A stretch of 46,151 nt of DNA from Chara braunii (Eukaryota; Streptophyta; Charophyceae; Charales; Characeae): the NCBI GenBank assembly GCA_003427395.1, contig BFEA01000273.1, positions 1,619,641 to 1,665,791 on the forward strand. The letters are read 5' to 3'. The position numbers and the translations under genes were made by a program. The first letter of the stretch is position 1, and each line of letters begins with the position of its first letter. Below are positions 22,946 to 32,342 of this stretch, in pieces. The notes beneath the pieces are model-generated. The model searched no databases, was not told where the DNA came from, and saw only the letters and a list, made by a program, of their open reading frames with translations.

Positions 22946-25050
22946 AGATAAATTATATTTTGATAGGTGGCGACTCTGGCGGTCCACTCTGTATGGAGGA
23001 GATTCTGCCATAAGTCTACCTTTCTTTGGGCACTGGCTTAAAGGTACCTAGGCTTGGCTATCAGGAGAGTCTTGAGTGAGAATGTGTCATGAGGATTTAA
23101 TCTCCATACATTGACGATTTAACTTGGACATTGACCTGTCGTATGATATAGGTCTTCTTTGGACATTTGATCTAGGATCTAGACTAGATTCAGATTGATC
23201 CTTCAAGGATCACCTTCTGTTATCACTGATAACAAGTCGGTTGGTTGATCGGTGACTCGTTGGCTCACGACACAAATTTGCTTACTCCTGTACCTCAACT
23301 TGATTGCCTCCGCCCTTAGGTTTTTTATATGTTTCGTTGAGGATTTTAACCAGACTTCTTTTAATGACCATTATAAAGAACTTATGAGATTTATAGAGAT
23401 TTAAACTATGATTGGGGCTTGAGTATGTGAGGCCTTGTATGAGTTACAGGGAACAGTAAAGTTAACCACATTGGTGCATGACAATATGACTATTGTGTGT
23501 GTCTGTGTTTTATGCAGGTTAGTATTTCGGAGCTTGATATATGAGCCGTACCTTGGAGACAGTGAGAATGACAACCACGTAACGCACGATCTGCATACCT
23601 GATGAGTTTATGTTTTTCTTTTTTTTTTATTTCGACTCCTGATATATGAGTGCTGGGTGTTTATTTATTTACTGATTGATTTTGCTTGTTAATTTTTATA
23701 GTTGGACGTTGTAGTCCGTGGCAGCCGTCTAAGTGAAACCCCAGGACAATAAAGTTGGTCTCCAGGGCAATAAGAGACGATTGCCACTGCAGGTATGAAT
23801 TTGTGTACCACCCACTCTCCGCAGGGTGCAAAAAAGGGTGTGGTTCTCAACTGCAGTTTATTATTCCCTCGAGGCGCATGTCAGCCGACACTTGAGTGTC
23901 GAATGCGACCCTCGAGATTAACGAGGACCGCATGAAAATGGGTACTGCATAGTACGTCATCATTGCGACTGCTTGCGTATGCTTGCATTGCGAGTCGATA
24001 TGAGTTAGCCCTGCATCTGTGCAGTTTTATACTACGTTTCACTCGTGTCGCCTATCTGATTTTCGCATCGGAAAGTTATGGGACGACTACTAAGAGACTA
24101 TGAGTGTTGTCGCGTTGTTTGTTCTCTGTCGTTTCGTATATGTATGTGTATGGGTTTGTGTTTTTATTTTTATGTTATTTAGAGTGGTGTGCGCGTGGTG
24201 TGTGGGATGCGTCCTAGTCGACCGACGACAAGTCACGCTTGGGATTTCTACCCTCCCTAGATGTCGGTTCGCATGAGGGTCCGATAGAGGCATATTACTG
24301 CGAATACCCCTTATGCTACAGTGAACGAGAAACGCCCTCGGCCGGTCCACCTTCGCGATTGAAGCTTATTAATTTTCGTAATGTGGACTGGTAGGTCGGC
24401 GGGAATACGCGCACCGAAGGGAGGTGACAGCTCCCGTAAGGTAGAGGTAAGTCGTGCCTGGCGTAGGCCAGGGTTGTCAAGCCCCGGCCCCGGGGCCCCG
24501 GCGGGGGTCCCGGGGGCCGGGGGTCGGCACCCCTGGCCCCGACAAAAAAAAAAANAAAAAAAAAAAAAAAATAGGGGGGTGCGCAGCCGCAGGCTGCAAC
24601 CCCTGGCCCAAACTGCAATATTGCAGTTTTGGCCCAACTTTGGCCCCCCCTCGGGGCTACACCCCACCCTTATGAGCTAGGGGTAGTGCGGGCGCGGGGC
24701 CGGGGGCGGGGCTCAGCAGGGTTCGGAGCCGGGGCTGAGCGGGGTGCGGGGCCAGGGTTGGCTGGCAGCGGGGGCGGGGGTGCGGGGCTGGCTGAGGTAG
24801 CCAACTATGCACCTCCCCACAAAAAAAAAAATAGCTCCCGTGTATTCCTTTTTGAATAGTCTTTTTCGCAGAGGACCCCGGCAGTACATATGCAAGGGTC
24901 CCAACATCTCAAGAGATGTTCAGCCAATTTCGGACAACAGAAGAGCAGGCCAGCAATATATGTTCTGGATCCGAAGTCAGGTCTGCTTTCGAGCAGTTAT
25001 GGGTTACACGTTACAACTATGTATTTTTTTGTTTCCATTTCCTACGAGCA

Positions 25051-25440
25051 GTGGCCCTAAGGGCCTTGCTCCACTCGTCACCAACACAAAAGACAAAACA
25101 TATGGCGGCGTATGTGTTCCATGTTCTAGCAGAAGATTCATTCCTCAATTTCTTTTGTTTCCATTTCCTACGAAAAGTTTATGTTTTTTTGTTATTTTGT
25201 TTTTCTGTTTTTTTGTTTTTTCTGTGTGGTCCGATGACCTTGTTTCACTCGTCACCACTTGCACAAAAGACAAAACATATGGCGGCGTATGTGTTCCATG
25301 TTTTAGCAGAGGATTCATTCCTTTATTTCTTTTTTTCCTTTTCTTACCACAAGTGGCCCTAAGCGCCTTGCTTCACTCGTCACCACATGCACAAAAGGCA
25401 AAACATATAGCGGCGTACGGCGTGCTCAGTGTTCCCATAA
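25051..25440 (+). repeat. Three tandem units inside the hAT-like element
   Basis: Units start at about 25,051, 25,226 and 25,353 with GTGGCCCTAAGGGCCTTGCT or variants. They contain CACTCGTCACCA, then AAAACATATGGCGGCG. Spacing is 175 and 127 bases. The open frames across this block repeat a Lys-Thr-Lys-His-Met-Ala phrase only because of the repeats. Confidence 0.8.
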
Positions 25441-25610
25441 CTGCTGAAACACGGACCTTAAAGTGAATCAACAACATATATACTTGGCAAGCCGTGCCTT
25501 TAGCATGGCTATGATTATTACCTCCTTCATAGCAACGTGGCACTTGCTGATTGTGTGCAGGGCCCTCTCGGATAATCAGCAGGGGGTTTGAAATAAATAT
25601 TAATAAGGAG

Positions 25611-26325
25611 NNNNNNNNNNNNNNNNNNNNNNNNNNNNNNNNNNNNNNNNNNNNNNNNNNNNNNNNNNNNNNNNNNNNNNNNNNNNNNNNNNNNNNNNNN
25701 NNNNNNNNNNNNNNNNNNNNNNNNNNNNNNNNNNNNNNNNNNNNNNNNNNNNNNNNNNNNNNNNNNNNNNNNNNNNNNNNNNNNNNNNNNNNNNNNNNNN
25801 NNNNNNNNNNNNNNNNNNNNNNNNNNNNNNNNNNNNNNNNNNNNNNNNNNNNNNNNNNNNNNNNNNNNNNNNNNNNNNNNNNNNNNNNNNNNNNNNNNNN
25901 NNNNNNNNNNNNNNNNNNNNNNNNNNNNNNNNNNNNNNNNNNNNNNNNNNNNNNNNNNNNNNNNNNNNNNNNNNNNNNNNNNNNNNNNNNNNNNNNNNNN
26001 NNNNNNNNNNNNNNNNNNNNNNNNNNNNNNNNNNNNNNNNNNNNNNNNNNNNNNNNNNNNNNNNNNNNNNNNNNNNNNNNNNNNNNNNNNNNNNNNNNNN
26101 NNNNNNNNNNNNNNNNNNNNNNNNNNNNNNNNNNNNNNNNNNNNNNNNNNNNNNNNNNNNNNNNNNNNNNNNNNNNNNNNNNNNNNNNNNNNNNNNNNNN
26201 NNNNNNNNNNNNNNNNNNNNNNNNNNNNNNNNNNNNNNNNNNNNNNNNNNNNNNNNNNNNNNNNNNNNNNNNNNNNNNNNNNNNNNNNNNNNNNNNNNNN
26301 NNNNNNNNNNNNNNNNNNNNNNNNN
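25611..26325. other. Assembly gap (715 N)
   Basis: Continuous N. It lies between the tandem array and the GC-rich right end of the hAT-like element. Gap length may be an estimate. Open frames spanning it are meaningless. Confidence 1.
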
Positions 26326-26581
26326 GGGGCACCCTGGCGGCGGAGGTCTGGGGGTCAAACCCCTACCCCGGCTTTGCCCTCAAGGGCCCCCGTGTGACAA
26401 CCATGGCGTAGGCCCTATCCTGTCGTAGGGGCTCGCAAGAGGTATGGTTGGCGCACTCGGCCGGAGTGGCTTGCGGAAGCCCCATATGCATTTGCGACGA
26501 GGATCAAACCGATTCCTGAGTGACGCGGCCGGGAGGGTTCCGCGTTGCCTTGTGCGGTGTTGGACCAATGCGCTCGACAGG

Positions 26582-26599
26582 TGGCGCGAAAGCCGGGGA
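26582..26599 (+). promoter_or_regulatory. Primer-binding-site-like sequence after the 5' LTR
   Basis: TGGCGCGAAAGCCGGGGA starts 2 bases after the LTR-ending CGACA. It matches the Asp-type plant site at 14 of 18 positions, with all four differences clustered in the middle. Placement and the TGG start are as expected for an LTR retrotransposon. No such sequence follows the 3' LTR. The match is imperfect, so the primer tRNA is uncertain. Confidence 0.55.
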
Positions 26600-27277
26600 T
26601 AACGGTTGCCCGCCGTCGTCCCTCGTGGAGCGTTCTGAGTATGGGAATGCGAGAACTAGGCAAAAGGAGAAGCTCTCTTTGGGCGTATATGGTCGATTGT
26701 TTAATACCCAGACCTTCATTGGAGACGTTTTAAAATTGTGGCACAAGTGTGAAGTGTTGATTATTAGCGTATGCGCGGCTTACTTGAGGAAGGAAATATT
26801 TTGCTATACACTTACGTACTCTGACGCATATAATAGTGGTCTCATCGAGCACCTTGTTATCCGAAGAATCTTTTGATGAGTGAGCGATACGTGGCATGTC
26901 TGATGAGACCTTGGTTGAGTCGAGACGGTGTCCGCATTGTTGGGTATGTGCACTACTGAAGCAAACTGTGTTAATAATTGTCAAAGTTATGAGGCTAGTG
27001 ACTCATTATGTAAATAGTGTGTTAGACCTGCTTTGGGAGGTAAAGACGTTTAAACTGGGGCGTCCCCCCCCTGGTCAATGGAGCGTCGCTTTAGTGGAGG
27101 CTTCTAATACATGAGCGGCATGGATGAAGGGGTGACTGATAAGTGCGAACTGAGGGGTTTTGATTGCAAAGGTTTTTCCTTGAGCACATACTATGTTTTT
27201 GTTTGATAGATACTGCGAGAAGTAGTAAGTCTTGACCTTGTGATAGCATCCGTTGGCGGTGAGTTGAGTTACCTACG
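26600..27277 (+). other. Internal leader of the giant element
   Basis: No convincing coding frame. The AT content rises after about 26,700. Presumed 5' untranslated leader between the primer-binding site and gag. Confidence 0.4.
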
Positions 27278-27501
27278 GGATTGTCTAGATGTAACTGCGG
27301 GTAAAAGTTGAGAAGTAGTAGTTACTTAACTAGAAGTTTGGCTAAACCAAAGAGAAGTTGATGTTTTGAGTATGTGCAATATATATATATATATTTATAA
27401 CGGTTTTTATCTGTTTTTTGTCATATATGCATTTTTTCTATATTTTGTTGGATGTTTGATTGATGGTGTACATATTGATTGCATTTCAAGAGGACATAGA
27501 C
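27278..27501. other. First copy of an artefactual 224-bp duplication
   Basis: This is identical, including an AT-dinucleotide run, to 27,540-27,763. The two copies are separated only by the adapter sequence, so one is almost surely not in the genome. Confidence 0.9.
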
Positions 27502-27539
27502 CTGTCTCTTATACACATCTAGATGTGTATAAGAGACAG
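27502..27539. other. Nextera mate-pair junction adapter (contaminant)
   Basis: The 38 bases are CTGTCTCTTATACACATCT followed directly by its complement AGATGTGTATAAGAGACAG, the two Tn5 mosaic ends of the Illumina Nextera mate-pair junction. This is synthetic sequence left in the assembly. The frame across it reads VSYTHLDVYKRQ, a familiar contaminant peptide in predicted proteomes. Confidence 0.98.
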
Positions 27540-27763
27540 GGATTGTCTAGATGTAACTGCGGGTAAAAGTTGAGAAGTAGTAGTTACTTAACTAGAAGTT
27601 TGGCTAAACCAAAGAGAAGTTGATGTTTTGAGTATGTGCAATATATATATATATATTTATAACGGTTTTTATCTGTTTTTTGTCATATATGCATTTTTTC
27701 TATATTTTGTTGGATGTTTGATTGATGGTGTACATATTGATTGCATTTCAAGAGGACATAGAC
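27540..27763. other. Second copy of the artefactual 224-bp duplication
   Basis: Exact repeat of 27,278-27,501. The likely genomic sequence joins position 27,501 to 27,764, which makes the internal region about 262 bp shorter than shown. Confidence 0.9.
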
Positions 27764-27950
27764 TTTGCATAAAACCCACATCTGGCATGGGACCAGAGGT
27801 GAATGAGGTGACTTATTTCTAGGGAAGGTGGTTCTTCCTAAAGGGAGTCAATCAGTGTGTATAATGAGTCCTCATTGGAAGTGTATTCTTGAATTGTTAT
27901 CCCCTCGTAGAGACTTAAGGAAGCAGTTATCAGTCCCGAGAATGATAGTA

Positions 27951-28002
27951 AGACTCATGCCGGAATATTCCTGGTGAGACTCATGCCGGAATATTCCTGG
28001 TT
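27951..28002. repeat. 26-bp tandem duplication
   Basis: GACTCATGCCGGAATATTCC, with flanking bases, occurs twice in direct succession with no differences over the repeated unit. It is recent or an assembly slip. Confidence 0.85.
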
Positions 28003-28735
28003 CATTAGTGGGGTGTTGTTATCTTTCCTATGATAGGAGAGTAATTACATTATCTGTCGAGAAGAGAGGAAGGGGTTTGTTACCTTGCCGAAACTTTGAT
28101 GACCAAGTGGAACAGCTACTGCTTAGTGAGAGCGGTTCTGGAGTAGTGACCTTGGCTCGTCTCGCATTAAGCAGGGCCACCATATTTGTAAGGGCGCAAA
28201 TTCGCTATTCGTTACCTTAATAGGTATGAATGGGGTTGTCCATCTGGCCATGATTAGGTTCAGTGAGGTGCAAACGCTGGAATCAGAGAGGGTTGCGGTG
28301 AGGCTTGATCCTTAGAGCGGGGCTCAGGAGTTAAGATGTTATCTCATAAGGATTACACCTTCCTTCTGTATTAAATGCTTCGTTTAAGAGTTGAAGGAGG
28401 TAACAATTGTATCATATTATTTAATCATTGCTAGTCTATTCTTGTCTTATAGAATATGAAATACGTTGTAGAGGTTTATCTTATTATATGACTGGCAGTT
28501 GAACAACCCTTGCCAATAAGTTGTGCTTATTATATTGTGATTATTGTTGTGAGTATATATTATTTATTATGAGTTGTACTGCATTTTGGATTCATGTTTG
28601 GAGTACCCACCTATATAGTATGTGTATATTGTATTTTTTCTTGATAATGAAAGTGATATTTGGTTAATGCCTGAGTTATGATTTGAGGATTCTGTTGGGA
28701 CTGCGAGATTAGGAGCGAGACAACCTACCCAAGGT
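28003..28735 (+). other. Non-coding leader before gag
   Basis: AT-rich with several TATT and TTATTAT phrases. No family signature is seen. Open frames are short. Confidence 0.4.
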
Positions 28736-29703
28736 TGAGTCGACTTCTTCAAGGGCTATCATGTTTCTAACTTCCTTGACAAGTTTGGGCAGATAGCGTC
28801 TCATTGCGAGTGGAATGAGGAGCAGATGCTAAAAGAGGTCATAAAGTATATTCATATAGGCTTAAAGGAGAAAGTCAGTGGATTGGTTAGAAGAGCGGGC
28901 TTACATGGAAAAGTTTCATAATGACATGTGGTATAAATACCGGTTAGGTGAGGAATAACTGATCAAAGACGATCTTGAGAATATAAATCGATACAGTTAT
29001 GTTTCAGTACGGCACTTTCTGATGGAGTATGAGCGTGCATCCCGCAAGATCTGGGCGTTGTTTGAATATGACAAATGTTTTGCCTTCCTTATGAACTTTA
29101 CGGATGCAGAGCAGCCGGATTTGATCTGTGGGACAAAAGGGAGGCGTATATGGGACAAAATACGAGAAAATTTTGCAGAAGGCGATTTTGATCAACACCT
29201 CTGTTATACTCTACGGGAAGCAAGAAAAAGGAAGGGGACGCTGAATTATGAGAAGAATGAGCATGGCAAAGGGCCAAATGACCTTGCAGCAGGCAACTCT
29301 GAGGGTATGAAAAGTGAACTTCAAAAGGACACTAAGGCAGTGAAGCGGAACCATAATTGGGGTGAAGGGAAGGAAAGAGCGTCATGTATTGAGAGAAAAG
29401 AAGTGCAGGCTAGAGTGAGGAATGTTGCAACTCATACCTGTGAGAGGACGTTTGACGCTCCAAACAAGAAGGGGATAGAGGAGCCAAGGGTTCAAGGAGA
29501 AGTTGGTATGGCTCTACCGCGTGCTGTATCTGATCCTAAAAAAGGGTGTGACGACAAGGATGCATCGTCAACTGCAAGTTGGAAAGAGCGGAAGAATAGT
29601 AGGGGGCGAGAGCAGTGGTTAAAGATAGCATGTATTTGTTGTTGGAAAAACTGGTCATACCGCTCGCAGATGTAAGGTGGCGAAGAGAGGAGTTGAAGGG
29701 TGA
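28736..29703 (+). pseudogene. gag: Decayed retrotransposon gag with a CCHC zinc knuckle
   Basis: Gag is the structural polyprotein that forms the particle and binds element RNA. Reading starts in frame 2 (about 28,739-28,885), changes to frame 0 at about 28,890, and runs to 29,675 with a single TAA at 28,956. The first half is helical and charged, as in Ty3/gypsy-type gag capsids. The second half is Lys/Glu-rich. At the end CX2CX4HX4C is split: Cys-Ile-Cys-Cys-Trp-Lys is in frame 0, and Thr-Gly-His-Thr-Ala-Arg-Arg-Cys-Lys is in frame 1 from about 29,656. A five-A run lies exactly at the switch. That may be a real mutation or a homopolymer error. No protease, reverse transcriptase, RNase H or integrase follows, so the element looks gag-only. 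Confidence 0.75.
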
Positions 29704-31954
29704 GACCATTGGGCTTTAGGCAAGGGCTTGGTTCCTCCCAACAACTATCATCAATTCACTTGTCTCGTTTATAGCAGGAGAGAGGTAGAATGATGTCAAC
29801 ACTTCTTAACGATTTATAAATAACCACTCGGAAGGTCATGACGATGCGGGAGACTCGGTTGCTAGATTAATAGGCAACCATCTGCTTGTTTTGTTTTTAA
29901 GCTTAAGTCTTCAAGTTTTATGAGATATAAATTTTCTCTTGTATATATCTATGATCTCGGATGAGACTCCTTACTTTTGGGATTGTGTGTACGTTCTAGG
30001 TTGGACTATCCACTCTCTAAGCGGATTTTCAGGTTTGGTTGAATGCAAGTGGAAGTCTTGTAAGGTTCTATTGTCCGTACACTGACGTTCTTTCATCTTT
30101 GCAAGAACGGTTGGGATCGTTTTGTGTATATCAGTTTTTTATGACTTATAAAGTATATTATACAAGGTCTTTTGTTTCTGATTGGGACCTGAGATTGCGA
30201 TGATTTGAGGCTTGAAAAATTTCAAGACTTGAGATAATTTGGTTTTCTCTTGAGAACCACCTTGGTATGGGTTTTGATTTATCTGGGTTGCAGAATCGTG
30301 CACGTTCTGATTGTCATTGGCATTCTCACCATTGTGGCTTTGTGGGTTTCGGTTTTTATTATATGTGACGTATGAGAAAGAAAAGGATAACAATGTGAAG
30401 TAAAATGGTGGATGAAGCGTGCGAACCAAAGAAGGTTCAATGAAGTGAAGAAAGTGTGATTTTCAATGAAAGATTTTTAAGAGATTTAAAGAATCCAGAA
30501 AATCATATTACGGAAGAGGTTATGCCTGAAGACTGCCTAAGTGGTTATTGGTTTTCATTTGGACTCATCTTCAAGTGGAAAATATTTTAAAGATTATATG
30601 GATGGTTCACCTATAAGTGGGAGGATGGATGAGAGTGTTAATGGCCGACTCTCCTTCAAGTGAGAAGGGATCTTAATACATTTTATGGAAGATCCATCCT
30701 TGAGTGGCAGGGTGACTTGAAAGATTTTTGTGGTATTAAAGTTTTATTATCCGCCGGAATCGACAACTTCATCATGTTGGTTCTCAACAGTTGGTGGCGT
30801 CATCGTCTGCGGCACGGAAACCCGCCTGATTCTGGGACCTCTCATGTTTGGCATTGGTTGTGAGTCACATGTGTTTTTTGTGTGCGACAGAGGGTAAGGA
30901 AAGAACCGCCAGAATTGACATCCCCGCTTGTTTAGTCGCATGATAGTCAGTGGGGGTGTCATCGGCGGCAGGAAAACCCGGGGGGGGACCCTCCAATCGG
31001 CTTTAGTTTTGGTTGAAAGTGGCGTGTCAACGAGTGTGTAAATTTTGAGCAGTAAAAATGTGAGATTTAATTGAAGAAAAGAATATAAAAGTTTGCTCGC
31101 TGGGCAAAGCTTATGGATGAGATTGATAAAAGGTGTGATGAAAGTGAAGAACCCTACAAAAAAGGTAGGATTTATGAGTAAAAGGGGTGATTTTTTTTAA
31201 TTTTGAAGACTAAATGAATATCCCTACCCGTCCGTTTGATGAACCATTAAGATGAGTGACTTATGTGTGATAATAATGACTTGTGGGATTGGGGTTAGCG
31301 GGGCCCTAACCATAAGGTACATTTGTGGCATGTGTGATGGGGACAAACACCCTAATCTTTTAGTTAGCTGAAAGATTAAAGTGTCTGATTATTCCCCCAC
31401 AATAGGGTATTCCTTTGCAGAAAAGCTTGAAAAGGAGTGTATGGATCATTGGAGTTTGAGTAATTGATGTGTGAAAAGAAGAAGGACTGAACAAAGATTG
31501 AGATCCTGGACTTAGCCCTACCACTGAGTTTGAGTTTAACTAGTAGTAGGATGATCAGGATGTCCGACACGATGAAATATATTTTAAAGAGACTGGGAGT
31601 GGTATAGTCTTGAGTCTAACTTTAAATGATACCCTGTTTATGGTTGTAGTGGGTGGGAAGTGGTTTTTATCCACTTCATTAAATTAGAGGTTGAAAAGTG
31701 TTTGCTTAGTCAATTATGCAGTTATTGTATATTGCTATTTTTATCACGAATTAAATGATATTTTTGATCGATGAGTTTGTCCACTTCTTTTGAGGAATCG
31801 AGGCTTGGAGTGGCTACAACTAAATGACAGTTTTTAGTTGAAGTTAAGGACTTGAGGAGGTTATCATATACTTTTTCTAAAGACTATGTTTTAATGGTAT
31901 TTCGTTTAAGCATCCGTTGCGACGGGGACGTCGCTTAATAGGGTCCGGGCAGGC
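29704..31954 (+). other. 3' internal region, no pol
   Basis: No pol motif is visible in any frame I read. A loose direct repeat with GTCATCG, then GCGGCA, then AAACCCG lies at 30,793-30,823 and 30,952-30,980. The bases just before the 3' LTR (about 31,935-31,954, GGGTCCGGGCAGGC) are only weakly purine-rich, so a polypurine tract is not clear. Some of this may be unrelated inserted DNA. Confidence 0.45.
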
Positions 31955-31961
31955 TGTCGTA

Positions 31962-31987
31962 CCAAATACCCTTACAAGGGTATTTGG
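31962..31987. repeat. Perfect palindrome at the start of the 3' LTR
   Basis: CCAAATACCCTT and AAGGGTATTTGG are exact reverse complements around a 2-base AC centre, 7 bases inside the LTR. Confidence 0.95.
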
Positions 31988-32267
31988 CGTGTTTTTTGAA
32001 GTTTACGCCAGTGCAGCCTCGCTTGTACGATGGCGCGCGTATGGGAGGGAGTTTAGGCCCTCGCCAGCTTGAGCGGCGCGCGCGGGGTATCGACGACAAG
32101 GTGCAACCATGCGCGGCATAAGTGCGCGGGGCGTCAAAGGGTCAGTAACGACGACCCTTTTTCCGTGTTCATTTTTTTTTTTCGTTTTTTTAATTCTATT
32201 ATTGTTTTTTATTAAATTTTGGTATTTTTTGCCCTTATTGGTGATCAGTTTCGAGACCCTCATTAAA

Positions 32268-32342
32268 ACCGAATGGTTTAGTTCAGTTGTTACACTCCAA
32301 TAGACCGTCGAAATACAGACCAAGTTGAATCCTGCCGCCATT
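32268..32342 (+). other. tRNA-like relic in the 3' LTR
   Basis: The A box TGGTTTAGTTCAGTTG (32,274-32,289) is intact. The B box has lost a C (AGTTGAATCC near 32,322), so this copy is more decayed than that in the 5' LTR. Confidence 0.55.

Larger units (their letters stand above)
24461..26413. mobile_element. hAT-like transposon nested in the 5' LTR
   Basis: The element is 24,469-26,405, flanked by the exact 8-bp duplication GCGTAGGC (24,461-24,468 and 26,406-26,413). The left end is CAGGGTTGTCAAGC and the complement of the right end is CATGGTTGTCACAC, 11 of 14 matching. CAGGGTTGTC-like termini and 8-bp duplications are typical of hAT elements. The other two LTR copies carry an uninterrupted empty site here (GCGTACGCCTTATCC near 39,242 and GCGTAGGCGCTATC near 17,432). 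Both ends are extremely GC-rich. The middle holds a tandem array and a 715-bp sequence gap, so whether a transposase was present cannot be told. Confidence 0.88.
17573..26579 (+). mobile_element. 5' giant LTR (~7.06 kb without the nested hAT)
   Basis: It begins TGTCGTACCAAA and ends GCTCGACA, the TG...CA form of an LTR. It aligns along its whole length with 31,955-39,415, with near-identical phrases every few bases and order preserved. After subtracting the insertion and its target copy (24,469-26,413) the length is 7,062. It is followed 2 bp later by a primer-binding-site-like sequence and an internal region with gag. No coding frame is evident in it. The expected 5-bp flanking duplication is not seen: ATCGA lies before it and ACGCA after the 3' LTR. 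Age or recombination could explain that. Confidence 0.7.

Noticed and set aside
22966-22985. TGGCGACTCTGGCGG as a primer-binding site after a TTTTGAYA LTR end
   Set aside because: It resembles plant Ogre/Tat-type sites, but the homology between copies continues about 1.6 kb past it in all three copies. It is therefore internal to the LTR-like repeat; it could be a relic of an older structure.
24311-24680. Overlapping Pro/Gly-rich frames on both strands
   Set aside because: Produced by the GC-rich terminus of the hAT-like element and a poly-A run containing an N.
25373-26411. Long open frames on both strands over the gap
   Set aside because: They are open only because N codons cannot be stops.
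27366-27566. 66-codon open frame
   Set aside because: It reads through the synthetic adapter and the artefactual duplication.
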